A stretch of 8,753 nt of DNA from contig CAKUDW010000073.1 of the NCBI GenBank assembly GCA_934645275.1, forward strand, positions 1 through 8,753. The letters are read 5' to 3'. Shown here in pieces: positions 1 to 7,191 of the stretch (position 1 is the first letter of the stretch; each line of letters starts with the position of its first letter). The stretch comes from an uncultured Clostridia bacterium (GTDB taxonomy: Bacteria; Bacillota_A; Clostridia; Christensenellales; Aristaeellaceae). The notes beneath the pieces are model-generated. The model searched no databases and was not told where the DNA came from. It saw only the letters and a list, made by a program, of their open reading frames with translations. The translations under genes and the position numbers were made by a program.

Positions 1-1
1 G

Positions 2-739
2 GCCATAGCAGAGCGTGTGGCAGCGAAGAAGCCGGAGGGTATCATCGCTATCGGCGGAGACGGTACGCTGTTCGAAATCGTAAATGGCATGTCGCAGTGC
101 GATGTGCCGCTGCTATTCGTGTCCTGCGGCACAGGCAACGATTTTATCAAGAGCTTGAAGCTGCCACGCGATCCGATTGCGGCGCTGGAGGTTCAACTGG
201 ACGCGCCGGTGAAGCGCATTGACCTGTGCCGCATGAACGACATGCACTTTTTAAATGTCGCAGGTACAGGTTTTGATGTGGATGTGCTGAATTGCCTGGA
301 AAAATATAAGAGCCGTTATACGGGCTTGCGCGCTTACATGCACGCGTTGGTGGATGCGGTGAAGCATTACAGACCAACTACGGCGCGGATTTCAATTGAT
401 GGCGCGCCGGAAGAGGAAATGTCGTTCGCCATACTATCCATCGGAAACGGGCGCTATATCGGCGGCGGCATGAAGGCTGTGCCAGATGCGCTGGTAGACG
501 ACGGCTTGTTCGACGTTGTGGTTGTGAAGCCGGTGAGGCGGCGCACGATACTGCCGCTGATTGCCTTCTTCGTAGGCGGACAGCATGTCCGGTTTGGACT
601 CGGCAAAGCGCTGCGCTGCAAGAAGCTTTCGGTTCGCTGCTCTGGCATGACAGTGAACATGGACGGCGAACTCAGGAATACCGATACCGCTGAATTTGAG
701 ATTATTCCCCGCGGGTTATGCGTTCGCATACCGCAATAA
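2..739 (+). CDS. Diacylglycerol/lipid kinase family protein (YegS/BmrU type), 5'-partial
   Basis: The family phosphorylates diacylglycerol or related lipids with ATP at the inner face of the membrane, feeding phospholipid turnover. The frame is open from base 2, and the family normally has about 60-70 residues before its nucleotide-binding motif, so the true start lies upstream of the window. The GTG at 17 is the first possible internal start but has no Shine-Dalgarno sequence. Visible motifs, numbered from that GTG, are GGDGT (13-17, the family's ATP-binding signature), CGTGNDF (37-43) and a C-terminal MDGE, all typical of the DAGK catalytic domain and its beta-sandwich lid. With the missing N-terminus the protein would be about 300 aa, the usual family size. 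It ends at TAA 739 and converges on the dnaK cluster. Which lipid it uses cannot be told from the sequence. Confidence 0.9.
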   Translation, partial: AIAERVAAKKPEGIIAIGGDGTLFEIVNGMSQCDVPLLFVSCGTGNDFIKSLKLPRDPIAALEVQLDAPVKRIDLCRMNDMHFLNVAGTGFDVDVLNCLEKYKSRYTGLRAYMHALVDAVKHYRPTTARISIDGAPEEEMSFAILSIGNGRYIGGGMKAVPDALVDDGLFDVVVVKPVRRRTILPLIAFFVGGQHVRFGLGKALRCKKLSVRCSGMTVNMDGELRNTDTAEFEIIPRGLCVRIPQ

Positions 740-822
740 GAATTGTCCTTTAAGACTTGCCGGTGCCTCTCTGCAAGAGTCGCCGATCCGCAAAAATACT
801 GATTTTGTCAATAAGAATATAG

Positions 823-850
823 GGGCCGCTCTCATGATAGAGAGCGGCCC
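823..850 (-). terminator. Rho-independent-like hairpin ending the dnaK cluster, possibly bidirectional
   Basis: A perfect 11-bp inverted repeat, GGGCCGCTCTC (823-833) and GAGAGCGGCCC (840-850), encloses a 6-nt loop. Read on the minus strand, the hairpin lies just after the stop of the zinc-ribbon gene and is followed by a U-rich but interrupted tail (CCTATATTCTTATT). On the plus strand the tail is poorer (TGTATAGATTCT), yet the lipid-kinase gene has no better terminator. It probably serves both convergent transcripts. Confidence 0.75.
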
Positions 851-871
851 TGTATAGATTCTGATGCGCAA

Positions 872-1279
872 TCAGGCCTTTTGCTTGAATTGATGATGGC
901 ACTTGCCGCAGGTAACCGTCACTTCACCCACCTTACGGGGCAGGCGCAGCCGCGCCTTACATTCCGGGCAGCGGAAGTATTTGAAGCGCCGCGCATTCTT
1001 TACGCGCGCAAAGAATTGGCTGACGTTCGTCTTAAAATTTCGTGTGAATTTCAAATAAGCGGCGTTTTCTTCGCTGCGCTTCACGTTGTTCCGTGAAAAC
1101 ATTCTGAAAAGCGTCCAGACATAAGCAGCGACGCCAAGATAATAGAAAAGAACGATCTTTGTAAGGCTGGAAATCAGCGTAAGCACGAGACCGCTGATCA
1201 GCATGGCCAGAGAAAGCTGATCTGAGCCATGCCGGCCCGTCATAAAGCTTCGAAAACCGTTTTTAATCTTTTGCCACAT
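872..1279 (-). CDS. Small membrane protein with C-terminal zinc ribbon (MJ0042-like)
   Basis: This is a 135-aa protein of unknown function. Residues about 21-60 are hydrophobic and probably form two closely spaced membrane segments (21-38 and 41-58). A basic region follows (about 62-103), then a zinc ribbon with paired CPEC (C104, C107) and CGKC (C124, C127). The spacing and the surrounding residues (RLRLPRKVGEVTVTC) resemble the MJ0042-type finger domain. The basic stretch after the membrane part suggests that the ribbon faces the cytoplasm. An AAGGGAG sequence sits 9 nt before the ATG. It is the last gene of the dnaK cluster, 24 bp after the J-protein gene. The ribbon could replace the zinc-binding module missing from the J-protein, but that is inference. 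Confidence 0.8.
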   Translation of the reverse strand: MWQKIKNGFRSFMTGRHGSDQLSLAMLISGLVLTLISSLTKIVLFYYLGVAAYVWTLFRMFSRNNVKRSEENAAYLKFTRNFKTNVSQFFARVKNARRFKYFRCPECKARLRLPRKVGEVTVTCGKCHHQFKQKA

Positions 1280-1303
1280 GATAAATGCTCCCTTCTTCGT
1301 CGG

Positions 1304-2026
1304 TCATCGGAATCCGCCATAGTATCCGCCACCACATCCGCCGCAGCAGCAGTTACACAACAGTGACAGCAGACAACACATGCCCAGCGGGTTGCGGCAT
1401 ATGAACTGCTGCGCATTGAAACTGCTTCCGGCATTCTGATAGCTGTTGGTACGTCCTTCTATTCGCGCCAGCAGCGCTTGATATTCAAAATTGTTTGGCT
1501 CCATGCTTGCAGCTTGACGCGCGTAATTGAGTGCGGCTACGCGGTTCCCGAGCCCCAAATTGGCCTCTGCGCACAGATAGTACCACTCCGCGCTGCGCTC
1601 GTTCACGCTGCCCAACACGTTGATAGCCTCGCGATAGCTGCCGCTGCGAATATAGTTGCGCGCGGCAGTCATTCTGGGATCGGAAGAATAGCTGCGCCCC
1701 TGGTTACCATAGCTGCCATAGCCGCCATAACCGCCGTAGCCGGAACCGTAGAAACCGCTGCCATAGGAGGACTTGGAATTATAGCCGCCAGCGCCGCCAT
1801 AGCCACCATAGGTGTTCTGGCTGCCTGTGTTTCCGGAAGTGCCGTCGCGGCGCATTTTCATAATGGTGGAATACGCCTCATTCACTTCCTTCATGCGCGC
1901 TTCAGCCTCGGCTGAGCCGTTGTTCACATCTGGGTGGTACTTCTTTGCCAGCGCGCGGTACGCTTTTTTAATTTCATCTTCCGAAGCGCTCTGAGAAACG
2001 CCCAGCACCCGATAGGGATCCTGCAT
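1304..2026 (-). CDS. J-domain co-chaperone with Gly/Tyr-rich linker, helical repeat and C-terminal cysteine string
   Basis: This is a 240-aa class C J-protein. Residues 3-60 are a complete J domain beginning DPYRVLGVS and containing the Hsp70-activating HPD at 31-33, so it should stimulate the ATPase of a DnaK, presumably the one in the same cluster. Residues 66-112 are a Gly/Tyr/Ser-rich flexible linker made of GGY and GSY units. Residues about 116-192 are helical and TPR-like ([17 protein letters not shown], then [16 protein letters not shown]). The tail, 210-240, holds eight cysteines (C210, C217, C218, C224, C226-C228, C231), including CNCCCGGC. The DnaJ class A zinc finger and substrate-binding domains are absent. 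Its ATG overlaps the preceding stop codon (TAATG), and its AAAGGAGC ribosome-binding site lies inside the upstream gene, which indicates translational coupling. Confidence 0.92.
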   Translation of the reverse strand: MQDPYRVLGVSQSASEDEIKKAYRALAKKYHPDVNNGSAEAEARMKEVNEAYSTIMKMRRDGTSGNTGSQNTYGGYGGAGGYNSKSSYGSGFYGSGYGGYGGYGSYGNQGRSYSSDPRMTAARNYIRSGSYREAINVLGSVNERSAEWYYLCAEANLGLGNRVAALNYARQAASMEPNNFEYQALLARIEGRTNSYQNAGSSFNAQQFICRNPLGMCCLLSLLCNCCCGGCGGGYYGGFR

Positions 2027-2868
2027 TATTGTGCTCCTTTTCCTTCAGCCAGTTTGCTTTGAATATAACCGTACTTCGCCCACACGCCCGAATAGAGTAT
2101 ATTGCGTATCAGGTCAGCGTCCTTCACGATAGGAAGGCGCTCAAAGGCTTCCGCACAATCCGCCATCATCATCGTCAGACCACTCTTACATACTGCTTCA
2201 AAATCTGCCTGCTTGCGCATTTCCCTGAGCGGATTAAACTTGCCGTGGCGAACGTCCGAATCAAAATCATCGTAAGCGTCCATAAAGTAAATGAAACGGC
2301 CGAGCCCGGCACCCATATCATAGAGCTGCCTGGCAAAATAATCGTCAGGATCATACTGAAATAGTTTGCCCATCATATCGCCGGTCAGATTCATAGGCGA
2401 ATCGATTTGATCGCAGCCGGAAGCTTCCAATGCCCGGATATCGCGCATCCATGCCTCAATAACCTGGCATTTTTCAGGGATGCGCTTCAACGCCTTCCCA
2501 TATGCAGTGTGCAGTACGCCTTTCGCAGCGGCATAGAGTGGATTATGGTCGTCCTGCCAGTTGTCGGCACACTTGTGATAGGCCAGCGCAACATTAATAT
2601 CCGCCGCATAGGCTGACATTTCCGTAACCGCATATTCATGCGGCCTGACAGGATGTGGCAGGCATCTTTCCATGCCACAATCCTCTGCCGGCTCATAGAG
2701 CGCCGAAAGCACGAGCGCCAGAAAAGTCATATCATAACTCAGCGTGAAACGCCCAATGTTTCCGTAACGCTGCTTGAGCACCCGGCACATGCCGCAATAG
2801 AGCGCCCTGAAGCGAAATCGCTCGCTTTCTGAAAGGGTTTTGCAGTTGGTAATGACATAGCCGAACAT
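2026..2868 (-). CDS. DUF5685-like protein with two aspartate-rich motifs
   Basis: This 280-aa protein resembles the uncharacterised DUF5685 family by its opening [17 protein letters not shown] (25-36), [14 protein letters not shown] (41-54) and HPVRP (72-76). Two acidic motifs stand out: KCADNWQDD (99-107) and DAYDDFDSD (197-205), the latter followed by GKFNP. These are spaced and built like the two Asp-rich metal/diphosphate-binding motifs of squalene/phytoene synthases, but that link is inference. There is no signal peptide or clear membrane segment. The start is taken at ATG 2868, because it gives the family N-terminus and has a GGGGGG tract about 8 nt upstream. A GTG at 2877 would add three residues but has no usable spacing. 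The gene lies 121 bp after dnaK and overlaps the J-protein start by one base. Confidence 0.82.
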   Translation of the reverse strand: MFGYVITNCKTLSESERFRFRALYCGMCRVLKQRYGNIGRFTLSYDMTFLALVLSALYEPAEDCGMERCLPHPVRPHEYAVTEMSAYAADINVALAYHKCADNWQDDHNPLYAAAKGVLHTAYGKALKRIPEKCQVIEAWMRDIRALEASGCDQIDSPMNLTGDMMGKLFQYDPDDYFARQLYDMGAGLGRFIYFMDAYDDFDSDVRHGKFNPLREMRKQADFEAVCKSGLTMMMADCAEAFERLPIVKDADLIRNILYSGVWAKYGYIQSKLAEGKGAQ

Positions 2869-2913
2869 CCGCGCCACCCCCCACGATCGTTTATACAGTT
2901 CAATGAACGCCTG

Positions 2914-2949
2914 AAGTGCAAAAAATACAATTTGTATTATATCGCACTT
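2914..2949 (-). repeat. Nested inverted repeat between dnaK and the DUF5685-like gene
   Basis: An inner 15-bp palindrome (AATACAA, T, TTGTATT; 2924-2938) lies almost concentrically inside an outer 6-bp inverted repeat (AAGTGC 2914-2919, GCACTT 2944-2949). On the transcript it would form an AU-rich stem with an asymmetric internal loop and a run of six U after the inner arm. It could be a weak terminator that lowers expression of the downstream genes, or a processing or stability element. It does not look like a strong intrinsic terminator. Confidence 0.45.
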
Positions 2950-2989
2950 TTGTTAACGCCGCAGGTACAAGCATAGCTGCAAGAAAGAA

Positions 2990-4768
2990 TTATTGTCCAT
3001 CGCGCTTTTCGTATTCGGCATCATATACGCCGTCTTCCTGGTTCGGCGCGGCGTCGCTCCAAACCGATTGCCCGGCGGCGCTCAATGCGCGCTCAAGTTC
3101 CATGCATGAATTGCGTACAGCGTTTGCATCCTTACTCTTGAGTGCGCGCTTGGCATCCTTTACCAGCGCTGACATGCGCTGTCGGTCGTCGTGGCTCAGT
3201 TTTTTCATCACGCTCTCGGCCTGGTAAATCAGATTGTCAACGCGATTTTGCATTTCTGCTTCTTCCTTGCGCTTGGCATCCTCAGCCGCGTAGGTTTCTG
3301 CATCGCGAATTGCGTGGTTGATTTCATCCTGGCTCATATTTGAAGAACTCGTGATGGTAATGTTCTGTTGGCGGCCGGTTCCCAAGTCGCGCGCAGATAC
3401 GTTTACAATACCGTTTGCATCGATTGAAAACGTAACTTCGATCTGAGGAACACCGCGCAGCGCACGGCGAATGCCATCCAACCGAAAGCGACCCAGCTCG
3501 CGGTTTTGCGATGCGATCGGCCGCTCGCCCTGAAGCACATGAACATCGACCGCGGTTTGAAAGCTGGCAGCCGTGGTGAATATTTGGCTGCGCTGAATCG
3601 GTATTGTGGAATTGCGCTCTATGATCTTGGCGAACACGTCGCCTACCGTTTCGATACCCAGTGAGAGCGGCGTTACGTCCAGCAGCAACAGACTGCGTAC
3701 GTCGCCGCCCATTACGCCTGCCTGAAGCGCGGCGCCCATAGCCACGCATTCGTCGGGGTTGATGCCCTTGAACGGTTCACGGCCAGTAAAGCGCTTCACG
3801 GCCTCCTGAACCGCCGGAATGCGGCTGGAACCGCCTACCAGCAGTACCTTTGAAAGATCAGCGGGTTTCAGACCGGAATCGGCCATCGCCTGCTGCACCG
3901 GGCCCATCGTCATATCTACAAGATGGCGCGTCAATTCATCGAATTTTGCACGGCTCAGCGTAGTTTCCATGTGCAATGGGCCGTTTTTATTAGAGGTCAG
4001 AAACGGCAGGTTGATATTGGCGATGGTGATTCCAGAAAGCTCGATCTTGGCCTTTTCCGCCGCTTCGCGCACGCGCTGCATGGCAGTAGAATCCTTGCGC
4101 AGGTCGATTTTATGCTCCTGCTTGAAGCTGTCAACGAGATAATCCACAATGCACTGATCAAAATCATCGCCGCCAAGGCGGTTGTTGCCCGCTGTTGCAA
4201 GCACTTCGATTACATCGGAATTGATATCGAGTATCGAGACGTCAAATGTACCGCCGCCCAGATCGTATACCATAATCTTCTGCGGCTCTTCCTTATCCAC
4301 GCCATAGGCCAATGCAGCTGCGGTCGGCTCATTTATGATGCGTTTCACATTCAGGCCGGCAATTTTTCCCGCATCTTTGGTAGCCTGGCGCTGTGAGTCC
4401 GTGAAGTATGCCGGCACGGTGATGACGGCTTCAGATACCGTTTCGCCGAGATAGGCCTCTGCGTCGGCCTTCAGCTTTTGCAGAATCATAGCTGAAATCT
4501 CCTGAGGCGAATACTTCTTTCCATCAATATTTACTCTGAAGTCGCTGCCCATTTCACGCTTGATTGAGCTGATTGTGCGCTCGCTATTTGTTACAGCCTG
4601 TCGCTTGGCAACCTGGCCGACAAGCCTTTCACCGTTTTTTGCAAACGCTACGACGGACGGCGTAGTTCTGCCGCCCTCAGAATTTGGAATTACGACTGGC
4701 TCGCCAGCTTCAATAACAGCTACGCATGAATTCGTGGTTCCAAGATCCACGCCAATTACCTTTGACAT
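2990..4768 (-). CDS. dnaK: Hsp70 chaperone DnaK, compact form
   Basis: This ATP-driven cytoplasmic chaperone binds exposed hydrophobic peptide segments. The ATPase domain (1-355) has the phosphate-1 motif DLGTTNSC (8-15), the phosphate-2 motif [12 protein letters not shown] (167-178) and the adenosine motif [13 protein letters not shown] (308-320). The interdomain linker [15 protein letters not shown] (360-374) is intact. The substrate-binding beta domain covers about 375-480 and a helical lid about 480-570. A DAEYE tail motif (583-587) remains. At 592 aa it is shorter than most DnaKs (about 605-640), mainly in the lid and tail. The Gram-negative insert near residue 75 is absent, as in monoderm bacteria. 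The usually conserved PAPRG of the substrate domain reads RALRG (435-439), which is unusual. GGAGG lies 7 nt before the ATG. No grpE, hrcA or class A dnaJ is adjacent, so this may be a second, specialised paralogue. Confidence 0.96.
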   Translation of the reverse strand: MSKVIGVDLGTTNSCVAVIEAGEPVVIPNSEGGRTTPSVVAFAKNGERLVGQVAKRQAVTNSERTISSIKREMGSDFRVNIDGKKYSPQEISAMILQKLKADAEAYLGETVSEAVITVPAYFTDSQRQATKDAGKIAGLNVKRIINEPTAAALAYGVDKEEPQKIMVYDLGGGTFDVSILDINSDVIEVLATAGNNRLGGDDFDQCIVDYLVDSFKQEHKIDLRKDSTAMQRVREAAEKAKIELSGITIANINLPFLTSNKNGPLHMETTLSRAKFDELTRHLVDMTMGPVQQAMADSGLKPADLSKVLLVGGSSRIPAVQEAVKRFTGREPFKGINPDECVAMGAALQAGVMGGDVRSLLLLDVTPLSLGIETVGDVFAKIIERNSTIPIQRSQIFTTAASFQTAVDVHVLQGERPIASQNRELGRFRLDGIRRALRGVPQIEVTFSIDANGIVNVSARDLGTGRQQNITITSSSNMSQDEINHAIRDAETYAAEDAKRKEEAEMQNRVDNLIYQAESVMKKLSHDDRQRMSALVKDAKRALKSKDANAVRNSCMELERALSAAGQSVWSDAAPNQEDGVYDAEYEKRDGQ

Positions 4769-4807
4769 AGTTCATCCTCCGATGAAAAGAAAATGTTGTC
4801 TATTTAC

Positions 4808-4837
4808 AGTATCGCCATTTTACAGCTGCTATATCAA
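4808..4837 (-). promoter_or_regulatory. Predicted housekeeping promoter of the dnaK cluster
   Basis: On the minus strand, TTGATA (plus 4832-4837; 5 of 6 matches to the -35 consensus) is followed after 18 bp by GATACT (plus 4808-4813; 4 of 6 to -10). The predicted transcription start is about 30 nt upstream of the dnaK ATG, leaving room for its GGAGG site. No CIRCE operator overlaps it. Confidence 0.5.
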
Positions 4838-4841
4838 CTGA

Positions 4842-4870
4842 ATGTGAATTTGAAAATGGCATTTTCACAT
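4842..4870. promoter_or_regulatory. Candidate operator: overlapping dyads upstream of the dnaK promoter
   Basis: Outer arms ATGTGAA (4842-4848) and TTCACAT (4864-4870) flank an inner palindrome, TGAAAATG-G-CATTTTCA (4851-4867). The two dyads share sequence but have centres 3 bp apart. The element ends 4 bp upstream of the predicted -35 box, where an activator or a distal repressor could bind. The sequence matches neither CIRCE nor the CtsR heptad repeats. Confidence 0.4.
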
Positions 4871-5055
4871 CAAAAATATTTCATGGTGCGATTTATTGAA
4901 ATAAATTCGAAATAACAATCCGACGTCTGTATTTAAAGTATATAATCCGTTGATTGTTGTGAGAAGCACTGTGTATAAAATTTTTCTAGTCTGTTGAAAA
5001 AACAGCCATCCCCTACGTCCTTTTCCTAAATGCCAGCATAAAGAATACCTACCCT
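4871..5055. other. AT-rich intergenic stretch between the two minus-strand operons
   Basis: No gene is visible on either strand here. It holds a 16-bp AT palindrome (ATTTATT-GA-AATAAAT, 4891-4906), a short CTGTT/AACAG hairpin (4991-5005) and isolated TATAAT-like strings without matching -35 boxes. Together with the dnaK promoter and the upstream terminator it makes up the 361-bp gap between dnaK and the glycyl radical enzyme gene. Confidence 0.5.
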
Positions 5056-5101
5056 AAAAAAACAGCGTTGCGGCAATGCAAAAAGGCTTGCCGCAACGCT
5101 G
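5056..5101 (-). terminator. Intrinsic terminator of the activase/glycyl radical enzyme operon
   Basis: A perfect 14-bp stem, CAGCGTTGCGGCAA (5063-5076) and its complement (5088-5101), encloses an 11-nt loop. On the minus strand it is followed directly by seven U residues (A tract at plus 5056-5062). It lies about 30 bp after the stop codon of the enzyme gene and separates this operon from the dnaK cluster. Confidence 0.93.
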
Positions 5102-5129
5102 CCCGTTTTAATCAGCGGTTTAGAATAGC

Positions 5130-7070
5130 CTAGATATTGTAAGAATTGCGTTCGATGATCTGATCCTGATAGGCCTTGTCCAACTGAACAAAGTGACCAC
5201 TCCACCCCCATACGCGCACGATTAGGTTCTGGTGGTCTTCTGGATGCTTTTGCGCATCCAGTAACGTCTCGCGATTGACTGCATTGAGCTGCAGCTGATG
5301 CCCGCCGAGCAAAATATAGCTGCGCACCAGTTGCGCCACTTTTCGGATACCTTCGGCATTCTTAAACACCGTGTCGTGTAGTTCGAGCGTCATCGGACCG
5401 CCGTTGCACACGAGGCCGAGGGTCGGTCGCGCCATGGCTTGAAGCACGGACAGTGGGCCTGCATCCGTCAGCAGCAGCGACGGAGAGAAGTTTGCTGCCA
5501 GCATTTCCCCCGCCGCGCGGCCATCTGCCGTTGCACCCAGATTGCGCGCATGCCACAGATAATACATGGCCGAACCGGTACCCGTGCGGAAAATACCGCC
5601 GCGCTCGTTTCTTCTGCCCTCCCAAGCGTCGTGGAAAAAGCGAATCATCGTATCCAGCAATTCGGCGCAGTTTTCATCGCGACCGAGTTTCGGGGCTCTT
5701 TCGCGCAGCTTGTGTTTGAGCGCAGTGTTGCCGTCAAAGTCATTTTCCATGGCGGAAATCAGTTCATCCTTGTCGACACTGCCGTCGCCGAACACGAACT
5801 TTTCAACCGCAGCAAGTTGATCGACAGCCGTCGCAAAACCAGTGCCGTGAATACCGTAGTTGTTGTATTTCGCACCTTCGGAAATGTCATGGGTATAATC
5901 GCTCATCAATACGGACTGATAGGGCGCAGGCTCAAGATACAGCGGTGCAAACTGCGGCTGCATGCGGTCGGCTTCGGCGATTTCAGCCTTGCGCACAGCT
6001 TCAAGCAGTTGTTCAAAGTTGTCACACTGCTTCAGCTCGTGCAGGATTACATTGCGTACCACTTCAGCGTGCGATACTGCGCCGATATTGGGAATATCCA
6101 TGGCCACACCTGGAATGATAAATTCCCAGCAGGCAGCAACTGTGTAGTTGCGCGCATCTGCTTCGTCATAGCCCATCTTAATCAGCGCCGGAATAACGAC
6201 GTCGTCGTTGGCATACTGCGGGAAACCTAGCCCCTGTTTGGTCAAATGTGTGCAGAGTTCGTAGAGTTCGATGGGCGTATTCTTATCCACACGCAGGTTG
6301 ATTTTGGGATCGATGCAGCGATTGTGAAGGCTGGCGTTCAGACAAATGTAAGTCAGCTCGTTCACGGCGCAGCTGCCGTCAGCCTTGCAACCGCCGAGCA
6401 TCAGGCTCTGGCCGTTGTCGCCCTGCTGCATGCCGATGTAGAGGTCGCTGTCACGGTTGAAAGACAGGAAAAATTCCTCCGTGAGCTCGAGCGCCTGTTC
6501 AGGGGTGAGACGCCCAGTGTCGACGTCCGTCTTATAGTAGGGATACATATACTGATCGTAGCGGCCAACTGTGTTGTGGTAGACGTTAGAGGCCCAGAGT
6601 GCAAAATGCAGTATTCTGAACATCTGCATGGCGGTGAGATAATCCTTCGCACCATGACGAATTGCATCGGACAGTTCAGGAATTTCGTAGCGGTCGGCAT
6701 AGGCGATTACGGCATCGATGGTCACACGCATATCATCCGTAGCCTTTTCACGACGCTCGAGCAAACCACCCTTCAGCACGCCTTCCCAATCGCTGGAAAT
6801 ATTGCAGACGCGGCCCTGTTCATGAATGTAGTGCCCTGTAGTGAGCCTTTCACGCTCGCCATCGACGTAAATATCTGGAAAGGCAATAATCGTTCGCCAA
6901 GCCGGAATATGCTCGCCGGGGTTTTTGATAATTTGTTCCTCTTCCAAAAACAGCTTCAACCGCAATGCTGCGCGCGCGGACAATGTCAGCTCCGGATTTT
7001 GGATCTGCGCACTGATCGCATCCCAGCGTTCGCGGCTCAGTTCATGGCGAAACGCCTTAATTTTACTCAT
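5130..7070 (-). CDS. Glycyl radical enzyme (pyruvate formate-lyase superfamily), short form, substrate unknown
   Basis: This is a 646-aa radical enzyme. The C-terminal glycyl-radical motif is RVWGWSGHF (619-627), with G622 as the predicted radical site; the superfamily consensus is RVxGY, and here Trp follows the glycine. The active-site cysteine is C314 in AACWEF, with E316 two residues later. This Cys-x-Glu arrangement is that of the eliminase/dehydratase-type members; pyruvate formate-lyase has adjacent cysteines, so true formate-lyase activity is unlikely. Other superfamily marks are LGGCKADGSCAVNELTY (225-241) and LGATADGRAAGEMLAANFSP (511-530). Most members have about 760-900 residues, so this one is clearly short while keeping both active-site loops. 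Tandem GGAGG and AGGAG sequences precede the ATG at 7070. Its activase gene lies 121 bp upstream in the same orientation. Oxygen would cleave the activated protein at G622, which implies an anaerobe. Confidence 0.93.
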   Translation of the reverse strand: MSKIKAFRHELSRERWDAISAQIQNPELTLSARAALRLKLFLEEEQIIKNPGEHIPAWRTIIAFPDIYVDGERERLTTGHYIHEQGRVCNISSDWEGVLKGGLLERREKATDDMRVTIDAVIAYADRYEIPELSDAIRHGAKDYLTAMQMFRILHFALWASNVYHNTVGRYDQYMYPYYKTDVDTGRLTPEQALELTEEFFLSFNRDSDLYIGMQQGDNGQSLMLGGCKADGSCAVNELTYICLNASLHNRCIDPKINLRVDKNTPIELYELCTHLTKQGLGFPQYANDDVVIPALIKMGYDEADARNYTVAACWEFIIPGVAMDIPNIGAVSHAEVVRNVILHELKQCDNFEQLLEAVRKAEIAEADRMQPQFAPLYLEPAPYQSVLMSDYTHDISEGAKYNNYGIHGTGFATAVDQLAAVEKFVFGDGSVDKDELISAMENDFDGNTALKHKLRERAPKLGRDENCAELLDTMIRFFHDAWEGRRNERGGIFRTGTGSAMYYLWHARNLGATADGRAAGEMLAANFSPSLLLTDAGPLSVLQAMARPTLGLVCNGGPMTLELHDTVFKNAEGIRKVAQLVRSYILLGGHQLQLNAVNRETLLDAQKHPEDHQNLIVRVWGWSGHFVQLDKAYQDQIIERNSYNI

Positions 7071-7110
7071 AGCTCCTTTACCTCCCCATTAAAATTCAAT
7101 GCATGTGGCC

Positions 7111-7128
7111 ATGGATAACGTTTTCCAT
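7111..7128. promoter_or_regulatory. 18-bp near-perfect palindrome between activase and glycyl radical enzyme genes
   Basis: ATGGATAAC/GTTTTCCAT is symmetrical at 8 of 9 positions per half and lies 41 bp upstream of the enzyme's start codon. The spacer around it has no convincing promoter. It could be an operator for an internal promoter, or a small mRNA hairpin affecting the relative expression of the two genes. Confidence 0.35.
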
Positions 7129-7191
7129 ACCGAGCATATTTAAACCCCAATGCTGTTCTTTAAAACAAAATTCGAGTTTTGATGCGTATAT

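Noticed and set aside
1681..1830. Tandem-repeat DNA array
   Set aside because: The repetition is in GGY/GSY codons of the J-protein linker, with varying unit lengths; it is coding low complexity, not a DNA repeat element or CRISPR.
1478..1915. Ala/Ile-rich 145-codon frame on the plus strand
   Set aside because: It is the antisense of the Gly/Tyr-repeat region of the J-protein; the low-complexity composition comes from those repeats.
4960..4985. Possible CIRCE operator (GAAGCACTG)
   Set aside because: Only 6 of 9 positions match the left half, and there is no GAGTGCTAA half 9 bp further on.
4991..5005. CTGTT/AACAG hairpin as a terminator
   Set aside because: The stem is only 5 bp and no T tract follows it on either strand; the strong terminator at 5056-5101 already serves the operon.
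5439..6230. Long open frame of 263 codons on the plus strand opposite the glycyl radical enzyme gene
   Set aside because: It is antisense to a gene with clear catalytic motifs, lacks a ribosome-binding site and has no recognisable domain. It reflects the codon bias of the real gene.
5130..7070. Annotation as pyruvate formate-lyase (pflB)
   Set aside because: Formate-lyase has two adjacent active-site cysteines and about 750-760 residues. This protein has a single Cys followed by Trp-Glu and 646 residues.
6246..7118. Open frame of 290 codons on the plus strand opposite the first half of the glycyl radical enzyme gene
   Set aside because: Same reason: it is a shadow frame with no family resemblance, and it runs through the real gene's ribosome-binding site.
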